Assembly: GCF_900129295.1 (NCBI RefSeq)
Contig: NZ_FQUU01000025.1
Span: forward strand, 1 to 51,451
Length of the DNA stretch: 51,451 bases
DNA from: Flavisolibacter ginsengisoli DSM 18119
GTDB lineage: Bacteria > Bacteroidota > Bacteroidia > Chitinophagales > Chitinophagaceae
Direction: 5' to 3'
In this document: positions 33,065-43,311 of the stretch, piece after piece
Position numbering within the stretch: the stretch's first letter is position 1
How the letters are laid out: each line of letters starts with the position of its first letter
The notes under the pieces: generated by a model
Seen by the model: the letters and a program-made list of their open reading frames with translations, nothing else
Told to the model about the DNA's origin: nothing
Databases searched by the model: none
Translations under genes and position numbers: made by a program

Positions 33065-33427
33065 ATGTACGAACACAGATCACAAAAAATATTGCCGATA
33101 CACCAGTTTTACCAGCGTGTACTCAAAAACTTATTGGTTGCTTCAGTCATTCTTGGCATCAGTCTCATAATAGGAGTTGCCGGCTTTTGTTTATCTGCAG
33201 GATCTACAATAATTGATGCCTTCCATAATTCATGCATGCTGTTGAGCGGAATGGGCCCTGTATTGAACATTACCAATACTACAGGAAAGCTTTTTTCTTC
33301 TTTTTATGCATTGTTTAGTGGTGTAGTATTTATAACCAATATAGGTGTGATCCTGGCACCTGTCATGCACCGTATCTTTCACAGGCTGCATTTAGAAGAC
33401 AATGATGCAACTTCGCAGTCAAAATAA
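33065..33427 (+). CDS. Small integral membrane protein, ion-channel-like
   Basis: The 120-residue protein has two strong membrane helices (about 22-45 and 74-98). A re-entrant-looking segment lies between them (DAFHNSCMLLSGMGPVLNI), followed by a basic-then-acidic tail (HRIFHRLHLEDND). The two-helix-plus-loop plan resembles small cation channels, but the K+ selectivity signature TxGYG is absent, so channel function is only a guess. The queG gene begins 12 bp after the stop on the same strand, suggesting co-transcription. Confidence 0.72.
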   Translation: MYEHRSQKILPIHQFYQRVLKNLLVASVILGISLIIGVAGFCLSAGSTIIDAFHNSCMLLSGMGPVLNITNTTGKLFSSFYALFSGVVFITNIGVILAPVMHRIFHRLHLEDNDATSQSK

Positions 33428-33439
33428 CATCTATAGCAA

Positions 33440-34366
33440 GTGTCAGTAACAGCAGAACATTCAGGATTGGTGAAGCAAATGGCTGTACAATATGGCTTTG
33501 ATTACTGTGGCATAGCCAAAGCTGTACCACTGGATGAAGATGCCCGCCGCCTTGAAAACTGGTTGAACCAGGGCATGAATGGAAACATGCACTACATGGA
33601 GAATTATTTTGACCTGAGGATTGACCCTTCGCGGCTAGTACCCGGTGCCCGATCTGTAATTACGTTACTTAAAAATTATTATCCTTCTGAAATACCCGAA
33701 CAGGAATTGAAAATTTCCAAATACGCATATGGAAAGGATTACCATGAAGTGCTCAGGCCAAGGCTACAATCAATGATCTCAGCATTGCAGGATAAAATTG
33801 GTCAATTCAATGGTCGGGGCTTCGTTGATTCAGCTCCTGTGCTGGAGAGAACCTGGGCCCGTAAAACTGGCCTGGGGTGGATTGGCAAGAATGGAAATCT
33901 TATTAACAAACAAAGTGGTTCCTTCTATTTCATTGCCACGCTGATCACAGACCTTGACCTTGATTATGATGATCCCATGGCCAAAGATTATTGCGGAAGC
34001 TGCACCAAATGTATTGATGCATGTCCCACAGAAGCTATCCTGCCGGGAAAGGTCATCAACGGCAGTAAGTGTATTTCTTATTTCACTATTGAATTAAAAG
34101 ATGAAATCATTCCTTCAGAAATGAAAGGCAAGTTTGCCAACTGGATGTTTGGTTGTGACATCTGCCAGGATGTTTGTCCCTGGAACCGGTTTAGTCAGCC
34201 TCACCACGAAGAGGCCTTCACACCTTTGCCTGAAATACTGAACCTTACCACAAAAGAATGGGAAGAATTAAGCGAAGAAGTGTTTCGAAAGCTCTTTAAA
34301 TTTTCTCCGCTTAGCCGCAGTAAACATAAAGGCATACAGCGAAACATTCGTTTTTTAAAATCCTAA
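33440..34366 (+). CDS. queG: Epoxyqueuosine reductase
   Basis: This 308-residue enzyme does the last step of queuosine synthesis, reducing epoxyqueuosine in tRNA with cobalamin and two [4Fe-4S] clusters. Cluster ligands are C185, C188, C191 and C195 ([12 protein letters not shown]) and C239, C242 and C246 ([11 protein letters not shown]), with C211 also near. The catalytic-site segment [24 protein letters not shown] includes D130. The start is GTG 33440; the next ATG (33479) would cut into the first helix. The stop overlaps the convergent beta-barrel gene by 12 bp. Confidence 0.96.
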   Translation: MSVTAEHSGLVKQMAVQYGFDYCGIAKAVPLDEDARRLENWLNQGMNGNMHYMENYFDLRIDPSRLVPGARSVITLLKNYYPSEIPEQELKISKYAYGKDYHEVLRPRLQSMISALQDKIGQFNGRGFVDSAPVLERTWARKTGLGWIGKNGNLINKQSGSFYFIATLITDLDLDYDDPMAKDYCGSCTKCIDACPTEAILPGKVINGSKCISYFTIELKDEIIPSEMKGKFANWMFGCDICQDVCPWNRFSQPHHEEAFTPLPEILNLTTKEWEELSEEVFRKLFKFSPLSRSKHKGIQRNIRFLKS

Positions 34367-34918
34367 GCCGGCTTTAACAGATATTCTTCTGAATGTATAA
34401 TCAAAGGTCATTGCATTGTTCCATGTGTCCGTATCATAAGGAGGAAAATCCCTGTATACTTTTGTATACTGTGTTTCATGCAATGATTTCTGCGAATATC
34501 CCACGCTAAAATTAAAAAACAGGCGTCCTTTAACAGGCACTTTATATCCTATACCTGCTTCATAAAATATCCCCTTGCTAAACTCACTTCGATGCCAGGT
34601 ATTGGCATTTACACCTTTGATCCAAGGCAATGAACTTCCCAAAGCAGCATAAATAAAAGGAGACTCCTTTTTATGAAACAAATCTTTTCTCACTTCCCCA
34701 AAAACCGGGACTGTTCTGTAATAATAATGGTCAACACCTACACCAATACCTAATGAATAACCATTATACCGAATCCCATTTATTGATTGATACTGCAATG
34801 CATCGTTATTGCGGCCTTTTAAAAAGCCCACCTGGTTCAGTGTCTGGAATTGTACTTTATGTTGTGCACACAATTGAAAGCACACTAACAACATGGAAAC
34901 AGTTATAATGCTCTTCAT
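34355..34918 (-). CDS. Outer-membrane beta-barrel-like protein
   Basis: This 187-residue protein has a signal peptide at 1-18 (ending LCAQ). Alternating aromatic/polar strands with many Gly and Tyr follow ([32 protein letters not shown]-like, ISVKAGLGF). The final Phe is the usual C-terminal signature for outer-membrane insertion. The size suggests an eight-strand barrel. It is the last gene of a four-gene minus-strand operon starting with a sigma factor and overlaps queG tail to tail. Confidence 0.78.
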   Translation of the reverse strand: MKSIITVSMLLVCFQLCAQHKVQFQTLNQVGFLKGRNNDALQYQSINGIRYNGYSLGIGVGVDHYYYRTVPVFGEVRKDLFHKKESPFIYAALGSSLPWIKGVNANTWHRSEFSKGIFYEAGIGYKVPVKGRLFFNFSVGYSQKSLHETQYTKVYRDFPPYDTDTWNNAMTFDYTFRRISVKAGLGF

Positions 34919-34922
34919 ATAC

Positions 34923-36212
34923 CTATTTTGACAAACTAATCTTGCTTAACAACCTGATATCAGAAGGATTTGAATAGTCATATTGATACAATCCATCCCT
35001 GGCAACCACGAGGGCAATTGAATTATACGCGATAACATCATAGGTCTCAATACCTTCTATATGTTTAATGAGACTAAGGCTTGATAAATTTGTTGCATTA
35101 TATATTTTAAGACCATCAGCTCCATCACAAATAAATAGCGTATTTCCATCTTTTGATAAACCATGAGGATTAGTCATGGGGTATACCTTGAGCAAGGATG
35201 GATTCACTACGTTGTTTATAAGTAGTATCTCCAATTGATTGTTAAATCCCTGGCAGGCAGTACCAGACCTAAGGGTAACATAAGCAAATTTATCATCGGC
35301 AATTACAGGATCGCAGCTTTGCACATGGCTAAACTGACCTGTCTGAACCGGGTGATCAGGATTGATAATATTATAGACAAACATACCCGACTGTGAGCCT
35401 ATGAAGAGATTATCTTTAAAAGGATAGATAGTCTCTATGCTCCTCCCGATTTCATTGTGTGCAGTTAGTATTGGGTCTTGCGCATTGGCAATATTAAAAA
35501 CAGTTAGATCTGTCAGGCCAACCGTATACAATCGTTCTTTCGCCAAAGTAAACCTGGCCATAGATCCACCCGCTCCATAAGGTGCTACAGCCGCCGACCC
35601 CGCGTTTTGCATTGAGGGTATTCCTGAATTTTGAGAAAATGCTGCATAATCCACAAATATACCCCCCCGGTTGTTTTTCAACCAGGTGTCTGCATCTCCT
35701 TTATCCCTGATAGTAGTATCTCTTCTCTCCCATGATGCTATCACCTTTGAAGAATCAGGTGTAAAATATCCATTGTAATAACGATGAGGAAATACATCTT
35801 CCACTGTTTTTTTAAGGACGGCATTCTTGGGATCCGAAATATCTATTACAACCAGGTCAGTGTACAAATCTGCATATAATATATTGCCTTTTACTGCAAG
35901 GTCTAAATTGCCGGGAATATCAATAAATCCAGTATTTCTTGGTTGGGCAGGGTTAGAGTTATCAATGATGTGTATGCCCTTGTCAATCTCATTCAGGAAA
36001 ATATAGGAACCATACATATAAATTTTACCAGGACGCTCCACATTTTGAGGGGCATTGGATTTAATATTCCCCCTTACTTCGGCGGTAGTTTTGTATACAG
36101 GCTTGTAATAAGTATAAGTATATGTTCTTTGAAAACTGTCTTTCAGGCATCCCTGCAGTAGCCACAGGCCCAAAAAAGCCAGCAGTACGGGAAGGAACAA
36201 ATATTTTTTCAT
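34923..36212 (-). CDS. LVIVD-repeat surface lipoprotein
   Basis: The 429-residue protein from ATG 36212 (MKKYLFLPVLLAFLGLWLLQGC) has the lipid cysteine at 22; the frame extends eight more residues but this start gives a clean signal. The body consists of LVIVD-type beta-propeller repeats (KGIHIIDNSNPAQPRNTGFIDI, TDLVVIDISDPKNAVL, LTVFNIANAQDPIL, GMFVYNIINPDHPV, GLKIYNATNLSS). These probably form a six- or seven-bladed propeller for binding at the cell surface. It lies 4 bp before the beta-barrel gene, same operon. Confidence 0.9.
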   Translation of the reverse strand: MKKYLFLPVLLAFLGLWLLQGCLKDSFQRTYTYTYYKPVYKTTAEVRGNIKSNAPQNVERPGKIYMYGSYIFLNEIDKGIHIIDNSNPAQPRNTGFIDIPGNLDLAVKGNILYADLYTDLVVIDISDPKNAVLKKTVEDVFPHRYYNGYFTPDSSKVIASWERRDTTIRDKGDADTWLKNNRGGIFVDYAAFSQNSGIPSMQNAGSAAVAPYGAGGSMARFTLAKERLYTVGLTDLTVFNIANAQDPILTAHNEIGRSIETIYPFKDNLFIGSQSGMFVYNIINPDHPVQTGQFSHVQSCDPVIADDKFAYVTLRSGTACQGFNNQLEILLINNVVNPSLLKVYPMTNPHGLSKDGNTLFICDGADGLKIYNATNLSSLSLIKHIEGIETYDVIAYNSIALVVARDGLYQYDYSNPSDIRLLSKISLSK

Positions 36213-36269
36213 ACACCTTGTTTTCGACCTTGACAATAGCTTCTTACATACCGTTGCGTGCGTTATGTA

Positions 36270-37613
36270 TTATTTTTTAAAAAAGAAATGTGCTTGCAAA
36301 CCAGCATACACTAAATGGTTGGAGGAACCATTCTTTTCCATTTGGCGTAGTCCAAATTGTGCCTGCGGCCCAAAGAATAAAGATGAGCGCAGCAACTCAT
36401 AGTAAAGTCCCAGCCCTGTCATCAACTGTGTTTTATTATGAGCGGATTGATCTGTATAATAATTACCAGTCCTACTATTAAAAATCAACCCATTGGTGTG
36501 TATCATTTGTTGCAAAGAAAAACTGGCCTCAAGGTATAGTGGTATATGGACACCTGTTTTCCACTCCAATGAAACCGGAAGTGATAAGAAATGATATTGA
36601 TTTGAATAATTCTGCAAATCAGGTCCATAACCCATATAAGAACGGCTGGGGCTATTGTTCAATCCAATAAGCGTATCCTGTAATTTCTGACCGACCTTTA
36701 TCTGCGTACTGTAATAACTATAATCAACACCCAAAGCAAAGGATACCCGTGAAGACAAATTCCTTTTGGCACGTGCCCCTATTGCATAAGCATGATTTTT
36801 TGTAACCGGGGAGTTCCTGTATCCATTATAGTTATTACTACCTGAAACTGAACCAACATCTGCCTGCATAGAAGCAGGAAAAACATGAAATCCTTTACTG
36901 AGCCCTGAAAAGCCTGCACTGGCAATGATGCCCATTTGCCACTTGGTATTTAGAATTTGTTTTGCCTTTGCCAGAGGGGTATCAATTGAAATGAATAATC
37001 CAGGTATAACTTGTCTTGGCTTTACACTATCTATCAACAAGTTGAGTCTGGCATGGATCAATAAGCGTTCTGAAATATAAGGAACGGGGGGCCTGGAAAT
37101 ATATTCATTGTTATCAAGCCCAGGAGTAGGCTCATCTGTTTGTAATAATCTTGTCAACGGTTCTGCTCCTGGCTTATTAGCAATGCTATTTCTAAACTCT
37201 TTTGCATTCTTGCGATGTAGAGCACGTGAATACCTATTACTGTTATTAATTCTTACAACCCGATGCTTTTGTAAAATATCGGTGACAGGAAAAATTGTAT
37301 TAGTCCGGTCTTTTCCTGTGTTAACCAAATCATTCTTACGGATTCTCTTTTCTTTATAATTTGGTGTTGAAAAATTATTTGTCCTGTTTTCTATGGCAAC
37401 AGTACCTCTATTATCTATATGAGATTTTCCATTTCTTAACATCAAAATGCAAGATCCTGTTAGCAGAATAATAATAGGCAACCACAATAAGAACCTTCTG
37501 CGTTCTTTTTTTGCACGGATCTGCTTTTGAATTTGCTCCCAGACAGGTGCAGTTGGAACGAATGTCAGTTCGTCCATTTTTTCCTTTACCTGCTTTTCAA
37601 AATTATTTGGCAT
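36270..37613 (-). CDS. Membrane protein with N-terminal anti-sigma-like part and beta-rich C terminus
   Basis: In this 447-residue protein, residues 1-38 are cytoplasmic and helical (FEKQVKEKMDELTFVPTAPVWEQIQKQI, seen in many Bacteroidota anti-sigma-like proteins). A single membrane helix covers 41-59. A long Asn/Arg/Thr-rich linker (60-190) and a beta-barrel-like domain (about 215-447, Gly/Tyr/Phe strands, ending AHFFFKK) follow. The start overlaps the sigma factor stop by 11 bp, so the two are translationally coupled. A role linking surface state to the sigma factor is plausible but inferred. Confidence 0.78.
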   Translation of the reverse strand: MPNNFEKQVKEKMDELTFVPTAPVWEQIQKQIRAKKERRRFLLWLPIIILLTGSCILMLRNGKSHIDNRGTVAIENRTNNFSTPNYKEKRIRKNDLVNTGKDRTNTIFPVTDILQKHRVVRINNSNRYSRALHRKNAKEFRNSIANKPGAEPLTRLLQTDEPTPGLDNNEYISRPPVPYISERLLIHARLNLLIDSVKPRQVIPGLFISIDTPLAKAKQILNTKWQMGIIASAGFSGLSKGFHVFPASMQADVGSVSGSNNYNGYRNSPVTKNHAYAIGARAKRNLSSRVSFALGVDYSYYSTQIKVGQKLQDTLIGLNNSPSRSYMGYGPDLQNYSNQYHFLSLPVSLEWKTGVHIPLYLEASFSLQQMIHTNGLIFNSRTGNYYTDQSAHNKTQLMTGLGLYYELLRSSLFFGPQAQFGLRQMEKNGSSNHLVYAGLQAHFFFKK

Positions 37614-38163
37614 ATGCCGTCTTTTTTATATCATTATTCAATTGCTCTATCCATTGGATCAATAAGGCCCTGGCACGGGCATATTGCGACCTGGATGTAC
37701 TTTCCCTAATGCCCAGCATTTTCCCAATCTCCACATGATTATATCCTTCCACAGCATATAAGTTGAAAATGGTTTGGTATCCGGGAGGTAATTGCCGTAC
37801 CAGGTCGGCTAATTCTTTTGCCTGGAGCTTTACTTCAGGGTGATGGTCATTGTTTACAATATGTAAATGATCTTCAGTAAAAATCAGCTCACTCTGGTAC
37901 CTGGCATTGCGTTTTAAATAATTAATGGCAGTAGTTACCATGATCCTGCGGATCCAGCCACCCAGTTCACCCTGGAACTTATATTGGTGCAGGTTCAGGA
38001 AAACCTTTACAAATCCTTCCTGCAACACATCTTCTGCATCGGCCATAGACTTGGTATAGCGGTAACACACGCTAAGCATAAGCCCTGCAAATTGGTCGTA
38101 CAATTGCTTTTGGGCTGAAGGTTTCCCCTTGAGGCAGTCTTTTACTAATGCATAATGATCCAT
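37603..38163 (-). CDS. ECF sigma factor
   Basis: This 186-residue protein has region 2 at about 22-90 (LMLSVCYRYTKSMADAEDVLQEGFVKVF, then GWIRRIMVTTAINYLKR). Region 4 is at about 118-172 (LPPGYQTIFNLYAVEGYNHVEIGKMLGIRESTSRSQYARARALL). This is the standard Bacteroidota ECF layout. It is the first gene of an operon with an anti-sigma-like membrane protein, an LVIVD lipoprotein and a beta-barrel protein, suggesting it controls a surface structure. Confidence 0.95.
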   Translation of the reverse strand: MDHYALVKDCLKGKPSAQKQLYDQFAGLMLSVCYRYTKSMADAEDVLQEGFVKVFLNLHQYKFQGELGGWIRRIMVTTAINYLKRNARYQSELIFTEDHLHIVNNDHHPEVKLQAKELADLVRQLPPGYQTIFNLYAVEGYNHVEIGKMLGIRESTSRSQYARARALLIQWIEQLNNDIKKTAYAK

Positions 38164-38239
38164 GAATAGCTATACGATGCCTTGACAACACTGGCTACAA
38201 AAGCGTTGCAGCATTATGAAAATAAAGTACAAATAAAAA

Positions 38240-38260
38240 AGGTTGCCCGAAAGCAACCTA
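38240..38260 (-). terminator. Terminator after the susD-like gene
   Basis: The stem aggttgc/gcaacct is followed by TTTTTT on the minus strand, about 25 bp beyond the stop. Confidence 0.88.
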
Positions 38261-38283
38261 TCATATTTAATCAAAGTGATACA

Positions 38284-39597
38284 TTAAAAGCTTGGATCAG
38301 GAAAATTCAATGAAGGATTATTATCCCTTTCCCTGAATGGATAGGGCATAAAATTCCGGGTCCTTTCTGCATTAGGCCTGTTGAAACGACGCTCATCTTC
38401 AATCCTTAACCCGGACATATACAATTCTATGCTCCGGAATTTATAGATCAGGTCAAGAATTTCTGCCTGGGTATAGGGACCTGTTAAAGGTGGAAGATTG
38501 GCACCCACACCAAAAGGATCACTGGCGGGTGTTTTTGTCACCACCTTGTTCAACTCTGCCAGGGCGTTGGTCAGGTCAGGTGGATTCATCCTGGCATAAG
38601 CTTCTGCTTTAATTAGTGTAATTTCTCCCGGAAGGTATATGGGGAAAGGTGTAGTAGTGGCAGCAGCAAATCCCTTCATGGCATAAGGTGTGGCAGGTGA
38701 CCCGCTGGGAACCATATAAAAAGGGACACGCATATCTGCCGCATCTGGTTTTAAACCGGTTGGCAATCCCATATCAGGACCAACAGGCTGGTAAACATTA
38801 AAGTTTGACCCCGCTACATCATAAATGGGGTTTGGATTGGCAGCTTCAAAATTCAGCACAGATTTTTTGGTCAGGTCCACAGCATTAGCTGCGGTTAATG
38901 CCTGGGTATAATTACCACTAAACAAAGAATACCTTGCTTTTAAGGCCTGCAAAGTGTTAACAATGTCAATACCAGCCGGTATGCTGGAAGTGAAAGAAGC
39001 ACTGATAGGATTGGCATTAATTGCTGCCAGGGCATCATCTATCACTTTAATGGCTTTTGCATATCCATCCATCCTGGAAATAAATCCTACATTCTGTCCT
39101 ATTCCTTCAGGGATCTTTTCCCAAAACATGGATAAAGCACCTAAGGATAAAGCCTTGAAAATAGAAGCATACCCGATCAAACCGCTTGCATAATTCTTAT
39201 CGGCCAAACCAGCAGCCTTACTGATCACGTTATCAGCGTCATAAATGATCTTGTTGCTGGAGGTCCATAGGCCTGCCAGCATAGTATTGGTACCATCTAC
39301 CTGTGCCCCGCCCTGTGCCAATTGGTATTCAGGCAAATTACCAGGATTCAGTAAAACCAGCTCTTTGGTTACCAATCCATTTATTGAAACAATATTATAA
39401 AGCGAACTGGCGCGCCCCAGGGAATAGGTGCGTTGCAAACCCACGGCAACACCTGTTAACCCACCAGGTGAGGAAAGAACCTTGTCCTCCGTTGCTCTTG
39501 AGGGATCAGAATAATCCTTTTTACAGGAAGCAAATGACAATACTGATAAAAGCAGTACTGAATAAAAATATGTTGAGTGTTTATGTATCATCTGCAT
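38284..39597 (-). CDS. SusD/RagB family nutrient-binding lipoprotein
   Basis: The protein has 437 residues from ATG 39597 (MQMIHKHSTYFYSVLLLSVLSFASC), the lipid cysteine at 25; the longer frame to 39669 runs into the susC gene. SusD features include the start DYSDPSRATED, the helical TPR-like core (LAALWTSSNKIIYDADNVI type) and the C-terminal RSIELYMSGLRIEDERRF. It caps the TonB-dependent transporter encoded just upstream (10 bp between genes) and binds its substrate at the surface. It is shorter than many SusD proteins (500+). No hydrolase gene lies nearby. Confidence 0.93.
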   Translation of the reverse strand: MQMIHKHSTYFYSVLLLSVLSFASCKKDYSDPSRATEDKVLSSPGGLTGVAVGLQRTYSLGRASSLYNIVSINGLVTKELVLLNPGNLPEYQLAQGGAQVDGTNTMLAGLWTSSNKIIYDADNVISKAAGLADKNYASGLIGYASIFKALSLGALSMFWEKIPEGIGQNVGFISRMDGYAKAIKVIDDALAAINANPISASFTSSIPAGIDIVNTLQALKARYSLFSGNYTQALTAANAVDLTKKSVLNFEAANPNPIYDVAGSNFNVYQPVGPDMGLPTGLKPDAADMRVPFYMVPSGSPATPYAMKGFAAATTTPFPIYLPGEITLIKAEAYARMNPPDLTNALAELNKVVTKTPASDPFGVGANLPPLTGPYTQAEILDLIYKFRSIELYMSGLRIEDERRFNRPNAERTRNFMPYPFRERDNNPSLNFPDPSF

Positions 39598-39607
39598 TGA
39601 TTTAGAA

Positions 39608-42600
39608 TTAAAATTTGGCTTGAATTCCAAAACTATAGGTACGTGGAATAGGTACGGCACCAAAATCAATACCCCTTAATATGGTGCTTTGGCCTCCGGC
39701 ATTTACTTCGGGATCGTATCCTTTGTAATTATCCCAGGAAATAAGATTCCTTCCACTTAGGGAGATACTAAGGTCCTGGAAAATATTCCTGATCTTTCCA
39801 AAGGAATAACCTAGTGATACTTCACGCAGTTTTACAAACGATCCATCATCAATACGCCATTGTTCAATTCCGTATACGCCTATCACATAACCTCTTGGGA
39901 TCTCACCTTTCTGTTCCTGTTCTGCCACCTTTCCATTACCTACACCCTGCCTGGTGCGCCAGTCGGCATTAAACACATCTACACCATGAACGGCATCCAG
40001 CTGAACCCGCAGGCTCAATTTTTTATAACCTACCTCATTTACCAGGCTTGCAGTATAATCAGGATTAGGATCACCGATAACCTTTCTTAATACAACAGTA
40101 CCTGTGGTCAAAGGCAGTCCGTTAGCATCCCTTTGGGGTGTGTAAACCAGAGGGGAATTTTGAATTCCCCGTTCGGTAAGAGGTATACCCGTAGGATTCT
40201 TTATCTGGTTGCCATTATTGTCAACAGCGAAGAATGTACCATAGAATACGCCAATAGGTTGCCCTTCTAAAATGGCTACAGGCGCCCCACCGTTGGTGCT
40301 CAATAAAGTCAATGCCTGGCCGATCTTTACTGCCTTATTACGGTTATGGTTAAAGATGCCTGTGATATCCCAGTGCAGGTCGGTCTTCCTTACGGGAGCA
40401 ACGTTTACAACCACTTCAAACCCCTTGTTCTGCAATGAACCAAAGTTGTCAAGAAGGTTAGAAAATCCTTGTGTTGGTGCTATCACGCGGTTAATCAACA
40501 GATCACTGACCTTTTTGATGTAATAGTTGAACTGCAGTCCAAAACGGTTGTTTAAAAAAGCCATGTCAACGCCATACTCTGTTTCCTGCTGGCGTTCAGG
40601 TTTTACATGCGTATTGGCCAATGTTGAACTGGAAAAGAAGGAAGTCTTGCCCAGGAAGGCAATGCTGGAATAACTATTAAATCGATCATAGGCACCAATA
40701 CCTGTAAGGTTTCCTGATTGACCATAGGCTACCCTGAGTTTTAAAAGGTCCCACCATTTATTCAATCCTGAACTGGCCCAGAAATCGGTACCTGAAACCA
40801 TATAGCTTCCACTGCCTTTCAGGTACACCTGGTTACGTTCATTTTCACCAAATACCGATGATCCATCCACCCTGACTGCGCCTGTCAGGAATAAATGATT
40901 TTTGTATTTAAAGTTTTGCTGTACATAACCCCCGGATATGGACAATTCACCACGGGCATCTGTTGAAGGTAAGGTTGTACTGGCCCCATTTACTGTTTCT
41001 ACAAAAGGTGCCAAACCTCTTCCCTGTAATAAGGAGTAAGTAGACTTTTCATATTGCAATGAGTATCCAACCTGTGTAGTGGAAGCGAGATCTTTTGTGA
41101 TATCCAGGTTGTAAGTGCCATTAAGCTCATTATTGATCTGGAAATAAGTACTTGTAGCAGTGCTGGCATAACCATTCTGAGCGGGGTCAAGGCTTATTCC
41201 CCCTCCATAAAACCCGGTATTAACAGGATAGGCAAAAGGAGGAATTAATGTTTTACCATTCTGGGTATAATTATCAATGCCCATAGTGTAGTCAATAGTA
41301 AAGTTCCTGAAAGGCTTGATCTTTAATCCTGCATTGGCCAGTATACGATTGGTTTCCTGGCGTTGCCTGATGTCTTCAATTACAGAAACCGGGTTCACTC
41401 GTTGCCTTTCACCGATTGCTTTAATATTACCTAATGCATCCCTGGCAAATATGTCGTGGAAGTTTCCAATGATGTTGATGGAGTTGAGTGGAGAGAAGAA
41501 AGAATTGCCATCAGGCTTTTCATTGGAACTGCTATTGATATAGTTGAGACCCAGGGTAAAACTGACCTTATCATTTAAAGCCTGGTCCAGGTTACTTCTG
41601 AAACTGTATCTTTTAAAATCAGTATTTCTTACAATGCCTTGGTTATAAAAATAGGAACCTGAAACATAATACTTGGTTCTGTCGCGTCCACCACTTACAG
41701 AAACATTGTTATCGGTGCCTATACCTTTGCGGAATATATAATCCTGGTAATCGTAACGGGTTACAGGAGTTGTAGTTGTTTGCAGGGGTGTCGTGATCAC
41801 ATCCTGGGTAAAAACATCTGGTGAACCACCAAACTTAACCGGGGAATTATTTACCGGAACCTTTTTTCTTAGTTCGTTGCGCATGATGCTGGTAGAAAAG
41901 CTCACCACCGGCGCTCCTGCACTTCCACGCTTGGTAAAGATCTGCACTACCCCCGCATTGGCCCTTGATCCATATATGGCTGCAGCAGCCGCACCATTTA
42001 AAACTTCTATCCTTTCAATATCAGCAGGATTAATATCTGCCAACCTGTTTTGACCAATGGTGCCCACAAAATTTTGTCCATCATAATTGCCGGAAGTATT
42101 CGTAACCCGCGTAGTAGCATTATTCACAATGATCCCATCTACAATGTACAGGGGCTCAGAAGAACTGCTGATGGAACTGATACCTCTTAATCTGACAGAT
42201 ATACCTCCACCAGGGTCACCACTATTCTGTATGATCTGGGCACCTGCGGTTTTGCCTTGTAAAGCTGCCAATACATTGCCTGTTGCGCCTTTTGTTAACT
42301 CATCGGCTTTTACAGTACTAATATAACTTCCTAGTTGACGCCGTGTAGTTCCCTGGGAAGTACCCGTAACCACTACTTCATCCATTTTCAGAAAGTCCTG
42401 CGTCAACTGTGCATCTGCGGTATAAGACCCATCGCCACTTACCTGCAAAGATCTTGTTGCACCTTTAAATCCCACTCCCGAGAAAATAAGCTCGTAATTC
42501 CCCGGCTTTAGATTGGATTGTAATGAATAATTACCCGATGCATCCGTTGCTGTGCCTAAAGTAGTATTGCGAACCGTGACAGAGATGTCAGGTATCCCCT

Positions 42601-42727
42601 TATTTTCTTCGTTGGTCACTTTACCGCTGATACGCACCTGGGACCAAAGCAATAATGATAAACATTGAAATAGTAATAGTAGGGAAACATGTCTATGTCT
42701 CCTGGAAATAGCAGAGTGTTCAATCAT
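39608..42727 (-). CDS. SusC/RagA family TonB-linked outer-membrane transporter
   Basis: This 1039-residue protein has a signal peptide ending near residue 30 and a carboxypeptidase-regulatory-like domain at 31-108 (ISGKVTNEENKGIPDISVTV). A TonB-box-like MDEVVVTG sits at 115-122, the plug domain at about 125-240 (VLAALQGKTAGAQIIQ, PLYIVDGI, ANAGVVQIFTKRG), and the 22-strand barrel runs to the end. It imports a ligand captured by the SusD-like partner, using the proton motive force through TonB-ExbBD. The substrate is unknown because no enzyme genes accompany the pair. Confidence 0.96.
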   Translation of the reverse strand: MIEHSAISRRHRHVSLLLLFQCLSLLLWSQVRISGKVTNEENKGIPDISVTVRNTTLGTATDASGNYSLQSNLKPGNYELIFSGVGFKGATRSLQVSGDGSYTADAQLTQDFLKMDEVVVTGTSQGTTRRQLGSYISTVKADELTKGATGNVLAALQGKTAGAQIIQNSGDPGGGISVRLRGISSISSSSEPLYIVDGIIVNNATTRVTNTSGNYDGQNFVGTIGQNRLADINPADIERIEVLNGAAAAAIYGSRANAGVVQIFTKRGSAGAPVVSFSTSIMRNELRKKVPVNNSPVKFGGSPDVFTQDVITTPLQTTTTPVTRYDYQDYIFRKGIGTDNNVSVSGGRDRTKYYVSGSYFYNQGIVRNTDFKRYSFRSNLDQALNDKVSFTLGLNYINSSSNEKPDGNSFFSPLNSINIIGNFHDIFARDALGNIKAIGERQRVNPVSVIEDIRQRQETNRILANAGLKIKPFRNFTIDYTMGIDNYTQNGKTLIPPFAYPVNTGFYGGGISLDPAQNGYASTATSTYFQINNELNGTYNLDITKDLASTTQVGYSLQYEKSTYSLLQGRGLAPFVETVNGASTTLPSTDARGELSISGGYVQQNFKYKNHLFLTGAVRVDGSSVFGENERNQVYLKGSGSYMVSGTDFWASSGLNKWWDLLKLRVAYGQSGNLTGIGAYDRFNSYSSIAFLGKTSFFSSSTLANTHVKPERQQETEYGVDMAFLNNRFGLQFNYYIKKVSDLLINRVIAPTQGFSNLLDNFGSLQNKGFEVVVNVAPVRKTDLHWDITGIFNHNRNKAVKIGQALTLLSTNGGAPVAILEGQPIGVFYGTFFAVDNNGNQIKNPTGIPLTERGIQNSPLVYTPQRDANGLPLTTGTVVLRKVIGDPNPDYTASLVNEVGYKKLSLRVQLDAVHGVDVFNADWRTRQGVGNGKVAEQEQKGEIPRGYVIGVYGIEQWRIDDGSFVKLREVSLGYSFGKIRNIFQDLSISLSGRNLISWDNYKGYDPEVNAGGQSTILRGIDFGAVPIPRTYSFGIQAKF

Positions 42728-42798
42728 ATAAAAGCAGTTTTAATGAAGAATCTTCAGTTAAATTACTGCTTTCTAAGAAAACAAGTCTACCATCTATA

Positions 42799-43311
42799 CT
42801 AATTATTGGATAGCTTTTTCAAATTGTTCAGGCCTTGTTCCATCATCCTTCCATATGTACCTTCATAAAGCAGGCTACCAAATTTTTGCCAGGGATACCA
42901 GGGCAAATGAAAATCCATATACCATTGAAGTGTTAACGAATCTGTAGAAGCATGGTGGTAAACCTTCCAACCGCTCATTATCGGTCTCTTTCCGGGAAGT
43001 TGCATCTGGTACAATACCTCTGAGTCGTTATCCAGCCTGGGTGTAATGACCATGTTGCTATTACGATTAGAAGTATCCTGCATAAAAGCAGGATGCCATT
43101 GTGGCCAGGTATTTTTGTTCCTTACGTAATAGAGGATCGATTCATTAGTGCCTCCCATATTGATAGCCTTTGAAAGCCTGATATGTGAAGGAATGAGCAA
43201 TGAAATACCTGTAATGACCAGGAACAAAAAAACTATACTTATTAAGCCAAGTTTTATCAGTTGCACAATTGGTAATTTATTCCCAGCGAAAAACTCTCGC
43301 TGTGATAGCAT
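42799..43311 (-). CDS. Membrane-anchored SRPBCC-like protein
   Basis: This 170-residue protein has one N-terminal membrane helix (about 22-44). A SRPBCC/polyketide-cyclase-like domain follows (HIRLSKAINMGGTNESILYYVRNKNTWPQWHP, then WYMDFHLPWYPWQKFGSLLYEGTYGRMMEQGLNNLKKL), the usual pattern for these small ligand-binding half-barrels. Its first 35 bp overlap the end of the ABC permease gene in another frame, so the two are probably coupled. The ligand is unknown. Confidence 0.8.
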   Translation of the reverse strand: MLSQREFFAGNKLPIVQLIKLGLISIVFLFLVITGISLLIPSHIRLSKAINMGGTNESILYYVRNKNTWPQWHPAFMQDTSNRNSNMVITPRLDNDSEVLYQMQLPGKRPIMSGWKVYHHASTDSLTLQWYMDFHLPWYPWQKFGSLLYEGTYGRMMEQGLNNLKKLSNN

